A stretch of 64,000 bases of DNA. Source: Citrus sinensis. Taxonomy: Eukaryota > Streptophyta > Magnoliopsida > Sapindales > Rutaceae. Below the pieces are notes generated by a model. That model saw nothing but the letters and a program-made list of their open reading frames with translations, was not told where the DNA came from and made no database searches. This document shows, in pieces, positions 57,179-64,000 of this stretch; positions within the stretch are counted from its first letter, which is position 1; each line of letters opens with the position of its first letter. A program made the position numbers and the translations under genes. The DNA is taken from assembly GCF_022201045.2 (NCBI RefSeq), contig NC_068559.1, positions 29,558,501-29,622,500 of the forward strand. Direction: 5' to 3'.

Positions 57179-58318
57179 CTCCCCGGCAACGGCGCCAAAA
57201 ACTTGACACGACTCAAAAGTGTATTACTCTCAAGTATAAGAGTGTCTAGTTATAATATAACCCGGTGAGACCGGGGTCGAACCACATGGAGTTTTAAATC
57301 TAGTAAAACTAAGAAAATTAATTGCGGGGCAAAGAAATTATTTGAAATTGATTTAAAAATAAGCTAAGGTTTAGGATCCACTCTCTGTATTCAAACTATA
57401 ATTTTAATACTCTCTCATTTATATTTTGCCTCACTTTTACTAATTAATTATTATATCATTTAATTCTATGTGTGTGGATAAATATAGAATAAAGTACCTA
57501 ATGTGCCACATTATATTAATGTGTCGACATTATGTCAAAATACCATAAAATCCAGTGAGATTTATAAATTAACATGACTTAAAAATAATTAAAAAAGAAT
57601 TAAATAAACTTAAAAACTCATTTGAGAAAATAATAATAATTAATAGTTTAAAACATTGAGTTTCACCCTTCACCTCAGCTTAATAAAATTAGCTACTCAT
57701 ATTGAAAGAAAACACAACACTCTTTTTATTTGATAAACTTTTTGAAATATATTACAAAGAAAATTGATACAAACGGAAATAAGAAAAGAAAAGAAACAAA
57801 GAAAGAAAGAAAATCTTCAGTCTCGGCTTCAGCTCTCAATTTAGCTCTCTTGGCTTTTGAAAAATCAGCTCTAACTTCTTCCTCTCTCGCCTGCATCCCC
57901 TTGCCTTTTATAGGCAAGAGAATCGTCTTCTTTTCTTTTATTTTATTAATATTAATATTTTATTTTATTTTTATATATTATATATATATATTGAATTGTG
58001 TGATGGTCAGGAGGCGGGATGGCCTCCTGACCATCACCAACATGTTTTTGTTCTTATTTTATTTTATTTATTATTTAGTATTACATCTCTTCAGTTTTTG
58101 TTCCAGTAGTTCTTCTTTGTTCCCGCTTTCAATTCCAATTCCATCTTTATTCCTGAAAATATTTATAAGATAAAAATTAACACAAATTACGAATTAATTT
58201 AACATAAAATATATTTGGGGAGTATTAAAATAATTTATAAATAATGAACGCATTAATCGACATAATAAATGAAAAACTAATAATTGTATCATTATTAAAT
58301 GTACACTTTTTAGTGTCA
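57179..58318 (-). mobile_element. Gypsy LTR plus primer site nested in LINE copy 1
   Basis: The LTR spans 57204-58318 with ends TGACACTAAAAAGTG ... CACTTTTGAGTCGTGTCA (minus strand). It contains a TATA block (CCTATAAAAGGCAAGGGG near 57900-57920) and a GACCGGGGTCGAACCAC motif. Just inside is the primer site TGGCGCCGTTGCCGGGG (about 57180-57196), typical of Athila/Tat elements. The rest of the element and its second LTR are absent; a deletion joins the primer region to LINE ORF2. Insertion was into LINE ORF1. Confidence 0.85.
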
Positions 58319-58558
58319 ATCACCAGCTATGACGTTGATTTCTTCCTCTGTGAAAAATATGGCAGGTTCGCCTTTATGGGTGGAAGATTGCCTGAAGGCG
58401 ATGGCCGGATCAGAGCTTTGGGACCCGGCAGTGACATCCACAAAAGATTTGCGGGGTTGAACAGTAGGCGGTTTTGACGCCATTTGAGTAAATGACGGGA
58501 GTGGTGGGAACTCCAATGAAGTAGTCGGATGGCCCTCGGCTATAGCCGGAGAAGCCAT
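58319..58558 (-). pseudogene. LINE ORF1 N-terminus, cut by the gypsy LTR
   Basis: MASPAIAEGHPTTSLEFPPL then KSFVDVTAGSQS and GEPAIFFTEEEINVIAGD. This is the region that precedes the DUF4283 domain in plant LINE ORF1 proteins. It stops at the LTR junction. Confidence 0.75.
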
Positions 58559-58900
58559 TCGGGCCGAGTTGCGCAAAGGGAGCCCTCGGAAGACTAATGC
58601 AAAAATGCACCAAAAATTCAATTATGTGAATAGTAACCTGAAAATACTGTAGTCGAAATGGTTACTGTAATGATCAAAGATACAGTAGCAAACGATTACT
58701 GTAGCGATCAAAGGTATTGTAGCAATGAAGAATAGGAACTGTAGCAATTAAGAACAACACTGTAGCAGGAATAGTGAACTACAAATTCAAAAGAGCGTAG
58801 AGGCTTTAAATCACCACGAAATCTCTCACGGAAGGTAGGGAAACATAGATCGGTGAGAGGGGAACAATTTGATGGGGGTGGTGAGAGATCACTCGCCGGA

Positions 58901-58970
58901 AACCCTAAACCCTAAACCCTAAACCCCTAAACCCTAAAAACCCTAAACCCTAAACCCCCTAAACCCTAAA
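58901..58970 (-). repeat. CCCTAAA repeats (reverse orientation) at the 5' end of LINE copy 1
   Basis: About ten units of CCCTAAA on the + strand directly after the LINE 5' end; in the LINE's sense orientation this is (TTTAGGG)n in front of the element. The orientation flips at CTAAACGGTTTAGG (58966-58979). Confidence 0.92.
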
Positions 58971-59234
58971 CGGTTTAGGGTTTAAGGTTTAAGAGGTTTA
59001 AGGTTTTAGGGGTTTAGGGTTTAGTGTTTTAGGGTTTAAGGGTTTTAAGGTTTAGGGTTTATGATTTTTAGTGTTTTGGGTTTGGGGTTTGAGGTTTTGG
59101 GTTTTAAGGTTTTAGGGTTTTAGGGTTTAGGGTTTTAGGGTTTTAGGATTTTGGATTTTAGGGTTTAGGGTTTAGGGTTTAGGGTTTATGGTTAAGAGTT
59201 AAGGGTTAAGGGTTTAGGGTTTTAGGGTTTAAGG
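58971..59234 (+). repeat. Degenerate TTTAGGG repeats, block 2
   Basis: Variant telomere-type repeats (TTTAGGG, TTTTAGGG, TTTAAGG, TTTGGGG) in G-strand orientation between the flip point and the poly(T) of the SPIRAL1 retrocopy. Confidence 0.92.
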
Positions 59235-60043
59235 TTTTTTATTTTTTTTTTACGAAATGAAAAATCTCATTTGAGCATCTCTTATGGGAACCGAGAGAAT
59301 CATACTGTATGGCTCCGCTCTCGTATAAAAAAAACTATGGAAATGAAATGCAGGATTAATCATCTTTTGTTACATTGCCAATGGGATTGTGAAGCTGTTC
59401 ACACATGCCGAATTTTAAGTTTCAAAGTCTAAACTGTTCAGCATAACCCAACACATCCTCCAAGATAAAAGTATATTACACGATACAAATAAAATTATCT
59501 CTCATTATCTAACAGATTCAGAATTGTTTTGCCTCAACTTCAAAGGTCGCTAAAGCATCCGTCAGCAAAGGTTCCGACCTCAACCTAGGGCCTCATTTCT
59601 CATTACCGCCAAACAGGTAATCCAAGGAAGATCCTCCACCAGGGGCTGCATGCACCTTAGTTATAGGACGATCAGTGAGGAAATTGCCACAGTTCTGCCC
59701 ATCAGCGCGAAAATAGTTGTTGACATTGTTCCCTGGAACTCCAGCTGGAATCTGCTTATTGACTTCTGCAGGTGGTGCTGCTGCTGGTGCAGCTGTGGTA
59801 GCATTTTGAGAAGCTCCAGTGTTTGTAGGCTCAACTTGGCTCCGAGGAACTTCAGTAGTTTTCAGAGTGGGTTTTGCTAGAGAAGCCTCTCCGGTTCCAA
59901 AAAGGTACCCCAAAGAACTTTATCCTCCACCGCTGCTGACTCCACGACCCATAATCTCTCTCTTGAACTTTTATCTAACAAATCTTAGATCCCGATTCCT
60001 GCCTTGCGTGAGTATTGTGTGCTGCTTGGATAAGATCTGAAGC
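59235..60043 (-). pseudogene. SP1L: Processed SPIRAL1-like retrocopy with poly(A) joined to telomere repeat
   Basis: Minus strand: a 5'UTR starting at 60043, right against GGTTTAGGG; ATG at 59952-59950; 119 codons to a stop at 59593; then a 3'UTR of about 340 bp and an A-rich tail (poly(T) with one A at 59235-59251) joined to CCTTAAACCC. The protein shows MGRGVSSGGG, then a TAA instead of Gln at codon 11, SSLGYLFGTGEA, NNYFRADGQNCGNFLTDRP and KVHAAPGGGSSLDYLFGG, the two conserved ends of SPR1-like microtubule plus-end proteins. No introns, both UTRs and a tail make it an mRNA copy, made by LINE machinery. The premature stop near the N-terminus makes it a pseudogene, though the rest of the frame is open, so it is young. 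Confidence 0.92.
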
Positions 60044-60059
60044 GGTTTAGGGTTTAGGG
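60044..60059 (+). repeat. Two telomere units between two retro-insertions
   Basis: Only GGTTTAGGGTTTAGGG separates the 5' end of the SPIRAL1 retrocopy from the poly(T) of LINE copy 2. Confidence 0.93.
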
Positions 60060-61125
60060 TTTTTTTTATTAAAAACCACTAGTGCGGTAGGGGGTTAGGC
60101 AAGGACCCTTACCTGTAATATAAATCAGTCGATGAAAAAAAATACAAAGGAGGGGGACATAAACTAAAACCTCCTAGAAAAAGAGCAGAACAAGAAATGA
60201 GACAAATAAGGCAAAGCCTAATAACTGAATACAACAAAAATAAAACTAACTCAGCCTGACCGAAAATCACCTGCGGTATTTGCGGCCAGTGAGTAATCTG
60301 AATCCCTTCCTCGTGTGTCGCTGAGTAACACTATAGTCAGGTGCGTGATCTGGTCTCCGGTTGTCCTCAGGAGCGGACAAGAAATAACCATCATGCTTCG
60401 ATAGCTCATCAGAATTGCGATCATCCAAACTCTGGCTCTCGGAATGCTGGTGGGTCCCATGATACCCAAAATGCTGATCCTCTGCATTGCTGATCTCCAC
60501 ATAATAAGGAACATCGGTACAGTGGGTGTTAAATCCCACAGCCGTCATGTCGAGGTTATCCGAAAAAGATCAGAAATTTGTAGGGATATGATGGTCAGCG
60601 ATCTCTCCATTATCGCAGGGCAAACTAGCTCCTAAATCCGAAGCCCTAAAATCCTGAGAAACAGGGGTCAGGTCTGGAGCGGTTGCGGAGTCGGGGACAT
60701 CTGCCCCGACGGGGAATATCACAGTGATCGGAGACCCAGAATCCATGATCTGAATAGCCAAACTCGAGTGCTCTGGGGTCGGGTTTGGAGCACGAGGAGA
60801 AGAGCCTCCTGGAGGAAGAGGAGGAGGGGCCTCTCTTTCCTTACTCATGTGTGGGTTGGCCTGAGAAGCCCTATTGGACTGTTGGGGTCGAAGGCCAGGG
60901 TTAGCCACATAGCACGTCTCAGCGGCATGGCCAAGGTGCTTGTAGGAAGCACAATAAAGTGAGATTCTCTCATACACGACATTCTGCCAAAATCTGAAAT
61001 CGCCCACACGGATCCGAATCCGAGGTAACAGAAGATGGGTGACATCATGCTCTACTAAAACTCTGGCTACAGATTGTCGAGATAAAGACGTAGTGGCTTG
61101 GTCAATTCAGAGCGGCTTACCAATG
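60060..61125 (-). mobile_element. LINE copy 2: 5'-truncated, ORF1 only, poly(A) joined to telomere repeat
   Basis: Poly(T) at 60060-60067 follows TTTAGGG. Reading on the minus strand from 61125, the copy begins inside the DUF4283 domain, continues through ORF1 to its stop at 60267, and then has a 3'UTR of about 200 bp with the family block GGAGGGGGACATAAACT. There is no ORF2 between ORF1 and the 3'UTR. TTTAGGG repeats resume at 61126. Confidence 0.9.
60267..61121 (-). pseudogene. LINE ORF1 C-terminal part (copy 2), one stop
   Basis: Contains the end of DUF4283, a knuckle YCASYKHLGHAAETC (second Cys replaced by Tyr; copy 3 has CAACKHVGH), a Pro/Ser-rich linker and the basic end TRKGFRLLTGRKYRR. 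A TGA at 60570-60572 interrupts one continuous frame, and further upstream the frame is damaged. ORF1 proteins are nucleic-acid chaperones of LINE particles. Confidence 0.85.
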
Positions 61126-62437
61126 GTTTAGGGTTTAGGGATTTAGGATTTAGGGTTTAGGGTATTTAGGGTTTATGATTTAGGGTGTTTAGGGTTTAGG
61201 GTTTAGGTTTTTTAGGGTTTAGGGTTTAGGGGTTAGGGGCTTACGGGTTTAGGGTGTAGGGTTTAGGGTTTTTGCGGTTTTTAGGGTTTTTACGGTTTGG
61301 GGTTTGGGGTTTAGGGTTTAGGGTTAGGGTTTATGGGTTTTAGGATTTTAGGGTTTAGAGTTTCGGGTTCAGGATTTAGGGTTTAGGGTTTTTACGGTTT
61401 AGGATTTAGGGTGTTTAGGGTTTAGGGTTTAGGTTTTTTAGGGTTTAGGGTTTAGGGGTTAGGGGCTTACGGGTTTAGGGTGTAGGGTTTAGGGTTTTTG
61501 CGGTTTTTAGGGTTTTTACGGTTTGGGGTTTGGGGTTTAGGGTTTAGAGTTTAGGGTTCAGGATTTTAGTGTTTAGGGTTTAGGGTTTTTTTAGGGTTTT
61601 TAGGGTTTAGGGTTTTTAGGGTTTAGGGTTTAGGGTTTTAGGGTTTATGGTTTAGGGTTTTAGGGTTTAGGGTTTTGGATTTAGGGTTTTAGGGTTTAGG
61701 GTTTAGGGTTTAGGTTTTAGGGTTTGGGGTTTGGGGTTTGGGGTTTGGGGTTTGGGGTTTGGGGTTTGGGGTTTGGGGTTTGGGGTTTGGGGTTTAGGGG
61801 TTTAGGGTTTGGGGTTTAGGGTTTGGGGTTTTGGGGTTTAGGGGTTTGGGGGTTGGGGGTTTAGGGTTAGGGGTTTAGGGTTTTTAGGATTTAGGGTTTT
61901 TTAGGGTTTAGGGTTTAGGTTTTAGGGTTTTAGGGTTTAGGGTTTAGGGTTTAGGGTTTAGGGTTTTTTAGGGTTTAGGGTTTTTTAGGGTTTAGGGTTT
62001 AGGGTTTAGGGTTTAGGGTTTAGGGGGTTTGGGGTTTTTGGGGTTTAGGGTTTTTAGGGTTTAGGGTTTAGGGTTTAGGGTTTAGGGTTTAGGGTTTAGG
62101 GGTTTAGGGGTTTAGGGTTTAGGGTTTAGGGTTTAGGGTTTAGGGTTTAGGGTTTAAGGGTTTAGGGTTTAAGGGTTTAGGGTTTAGGGTTTTGGGTTTA
62201 GGGTTTAAGGGTTTTGGGTTTAGGGTTTAGGGTTTAGGGTTTAGGGTTTAGGGTTTAGGGTTTAGGGTTTAGGGTTTAGGGTTTTTAGGGTTTAGGGTTT
62301 AGGGTTTAGGGTTTAGGGTTTAGGGTTTAGGGTTTAGGGTTTTTAGGGTTTTAGGGTTTTTAGGGTTTTAGGGTTTTAGGGTTTTGGGTTTAGGGTTTTG
62401 GGTTTAGGGTTTAGGGTTTAGGGTTTAGGGTTTTGGG
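61126..62437 (+). repeat. Telomere-type repeat tract, block 3 (1.3 kb)
   Basis: Mostly TTTAGGG with many variants. A segment of about 145 bp (with GGGGTTAGGGGCTTACGGG and GGTGTAGGG) at about 61180-61325 is repeated at about 61407-61552. A block of about ten TTTGGGG units lies at 61722-61795. The distal part (about 62040-62340) is nearly pure TTTAGGG, with runs of up to about ten perfect units. Confidence 0.93.
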
Positions 62438-64000
62438 TTTTTTTTTTTATTGAAAACCACCCGGAGGTGGGGGGTTAGGCGGGACCCCTACCAGTAGATA
62501 AAACAAAAAACAAATTACAAATACTGGAGGGGGACATGAACCAAACCTCCAGAGAAAAATGAAAACAACAAACAGACAAAAAGAAAAGTACAATGAAAAT
62601 ATAAAATCAATATCGGCGGCGTCTTCTGTTCATCTTGAAGCCCTTCCGAGGAGTGACTTCAGTAAAACCCTCCGTAGAAGTGACAATTCTTTGCCCACCC
62701 AATTTCGCGATGACTGTCTCTTCCATAATCTCTGAGTCTGAAATGCCTATACGGACATCAACAGGAACGTCATCACTGGAGTTGCTGTAATCCTCGATCC
62801 GATGGCTCGTTCCAATTCTATCTTTTGAAGTGGTGGGTGCAGGAGATACCTCAGGGACATCAGTGGATTCGGTATTGAGAGTGCATATCGGCGCAGCATC
62901 ATATGGAGCATATGGGAGTGTCAAAACTTCTGTAGAAGTAATGTCTGGAAATGTATCACAAGAACTGACCGTCTGCCAAGATGAGCTGCGGTAAAATCGC
63001 CCTTGATGGCGATAAGGATCCCAAGCAGGCGTCGCACGATAAATGAGGTCACCGGCTGTCGTTCCCACACGAGCGGCATGATCACCACTCAACGGCAGAA
63101 GAGCTGCAAGAGGTGTAGGAGTAATGGCCGTAGAATCAGCACTAGTAACAGCAGGAACGAGGTCACTGCACATGGGCTCAGGAGAGGCACACACAACTGA
63201 AGGCAGAGTGACTGTGCTCGGGGGAGGGATCTCAGCAACAGCAGGAAGATCAGCAATGATAACTGGTGTTGCTTCAGTAGTAGTAACTTCATTTGGTGCT
63301 TCACTGGTTTCTGCACCGGTGGTAGGAACATTTTGAATAATCGGAGTAACAACTGCTGCCGCTTCTGTTGTTGCTGCATTCTGGTTTCTGTTATCGGCTT
63401 TCGGAACGTACCGAGTCTTCATAGGTTCCTTTGACTTGTTACCCTCTCCATCCGGAACAACATTTTGCCGAACTGGGCCGGAACGGTCTGATTTCCGCAA
63501 CTCGGGTTTGTTGATGTAGCAGGTGTCATCAGAGTGGCCCACATGCTTGCAGGCAGCACAATACCGAGGCACTTTTTCGAAGATGATATACTGCCAAAAC
63601 CCAGTGTCTTTTTCCCCAATCCATAACCTCTTCAATAAAGGCCTAGAAATGTCATACTCAATGAGGACTCTGGCAACAGTAGGCCTACTGACCGAGGCGG
63701 TGGCATGATCGATCCGAAGAGGTTTCCCGATGGCAGCAGCAATGGAATACAGAGCCTCTTTGCATCTCATGTAGTGGACCGGTAAAAACGGCAAGGAGAC
63801 CCATATCGGAACAATCGGCGACTCTTCCGAACAATGAAAAGTTGTGGACCATTTGAAGACCCTCATAGCTCGGCCATCAATAAACCAGGACTGGCGGAGC
63901 CAGATTCTCGTATAGTCCTCTTCCAGGTGCAGTTGGATAAGGATGTGTCGAGGATCCAATAATGAAATTTCAACATTTCCTTTCAAGCCAAGAGCCACAA
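62438..64000 (-). mobile_element. LINE copy 3: ORF1 only at its 3' end, poly(A) joined to telomere repeat; runs off the window
   Basis: Poly(T) (62438-62448) follows TTTTGGG. The 3'UTR (to 62606) carries GGAGGGGGACATGAACC, like copies 1 and 2, and ORF1 begins directly upstream of it in sense terms. There is no room for ORF2 between ORF1 and the 3' end. The 5' part lies beyond base 64000. Confidence 0.9.
62607..64000 (-). CDS. LINE ORF1 protein (DUF4283 plus zinc knuckle), open, 5' end outside the window
   Basis: At least 463 codons without a stop. The N-terminal part seen is the DUF4283 domain (VEISLLDPRHILIQL, WLRQSWFIDGRAMRVFKW, PIVPIWVSLPFLPVHYM, IGKPLRIDHATASVSRPTVA), followed by an intact knuckle CAACKHVGHSDDTC, a long Thr/Pro/Ala-rich low-complexity region and a basic end KGFKMNRRRRRY. 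It binds nucleic acid in plant L1 LINEs. Unlike copies 1 and 2 the frame is undamaged, so this is the youngest copy. No ORF2 follows. Whether the real start is present cannot be seen here. Confidence 0.88.
   Translation of the reverse strand, partial: VALGLKGNVEISLLDPRHILIQLHLEEDYTRIWLRQSWFIDGRAMRVFKWSTTFHCSEESPIVPIWVSLPFLPVHYMRCKEALYSIAAAIGKPLRIDHATASVSRPTVARVLIEYDISRPLLKRLWIGEKDTGFWQYIIFEKVPRYCAACKHVGHSDDTCYINKPELRKSDRSGPVRQNVVPDGEGNKSKEPMKTRYVPKADNRNQNAATTEAAAVVTPIIQNVPTTGAETSEAPNEVTTTEATPVIIADLPAVAEIPPPSTVTLPSVVCASPEPMCSDLVPAVTSADSTAITPTPLAALLPLSGDHAARVGTTAGDLIYRATPAWDPYRHQGRFYRSSSWQTVSSCDTFPDITSTEVLTLPYAPYDAAPICTLNTESTDVPEVSPAPTTSKDRIGTSHRIEDYSNSSDDVPVDVRIGISDSEIMEETVIAKLGGQRIVTSTEGFTEVTPRKGFKMNRRRRRY

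Larger units (their letters stand above)
56134..58900 (-). mobile_element. L1-type LINE copy 1, internally deleted, poly(A) joined to telomere repeat
   Basis: In minus orientation the copy runs from a 5' end beside CCCTAAA repeats (58900) through a leader and ORF1 start (58558) to an inserted gypsy LTR. It then resumes in the RNase H part of ORF2 (to about 56287) and ends with a 3'UTR and poly(A), seen as poly(T) at 56134-56142, joined directly to TTTAGGG. The 3'UTR contains the block GGAGGGGGACATGAGCC (+ strand), shared with copies 2 and 3. Most of ORF1 and the endonuclease and RT parts of ORF2 are missing. Confidence 0.85.

Noticed and set aside
55976..62437. CRISPR-like array
   Set aside because: The repeats are contiguous degenerate telomere units without unique spacers, in a plant genome.
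1..64000. tRNA or rRNA genes
   Set aside because: I saw no cloverleaf with A and B boxes and no rRNA core; the primer-binding sites are only tRNA-complementary stretches of retroelements.

Overview
This window is nuclear DNA of a eudicot plant, possibly a woody species such as Citrus; the genus is a guess. The evidence is intron-rich genes with GT-AG borders, plant-only families (SOSEKI, nsLTPs, LOG, DUF946, SPIRAL1, DUF936), AT-rich intergenic DNA full of nested transposons, and Arabidopsis-type telomere repeats (TTTAGGG).

Layout. 0.1-1.7 kb: a BCS1-like AAA-ATPase (minus). 1.7-9.8 kb: repeats, including two TIR-like elements, an RPL10 fragment split by a 382-bp hAT-type MITE with an 8-bp target duplication, and a degenerate tandem array. 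9.81-16.69 kb: a Ty3/gypsy element with a perfect 5-bp target duplication. Its 5' half is deleted, and it carries unusual ORFs between integrase and the 3' LTR: a short coiled-coil-like ORF, a Cys-rich basic ORF and an intact LONELY GUY (LOG)-like ORF. It ends about 200 bp before a GPI-anchored LTP gene (16.9-17.75 kb). 21.6-25.7 kb: a 12-exon MFSD12-like transporter. 26.5-27.0 kb: a small conserved-looking gene. 27.7-29.5 kb: a gag-remnant copia derivative. 31.6-35.7 kb: a DUF936 pseudogene broken by a solo copia LTR, a gag fragment with inverted ends and a local inversion. 36.5-39.3 kb: a six-exon SOSEKI polarity gene. 42.6-44.5 kb: a DUF946/Vps62 gene. 47.1-48.9 kb: a beta-hexosaminidase. 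49.5-50.0 kb: a type-1 nsLTP.

50.98-64.0 kb looks subtelomeric. About fourteen units of a roughly 350-bp satellite run into degenerate TTTAGGG repeats whose G-rich strand points right, so the chromosome end is expected on the right. The repeats hold three L1-type LINE copies and one processed SPIRAL1-like retrocopy. All four are antisense to the + strand, and each poly(A) end is joined directly to the telomere-type repeat. Two of the LINEs end right after ORF1 and have no ORF2. This resembles chromosome-end retrotransposons such as Drosophila HeT-A/TART, and with the LOG-bearing gypsy element it is one of the two most interesting parts of the window.

The host genes are not a pathway; they are unrelated neighbours. 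What links the region is retrotransposition: capture of host genes (LOG, RPL10, SPIRAL1), promoter disruption (LTPG), gene destruction (DUF936) and apparent targeting of telomeric DNA.
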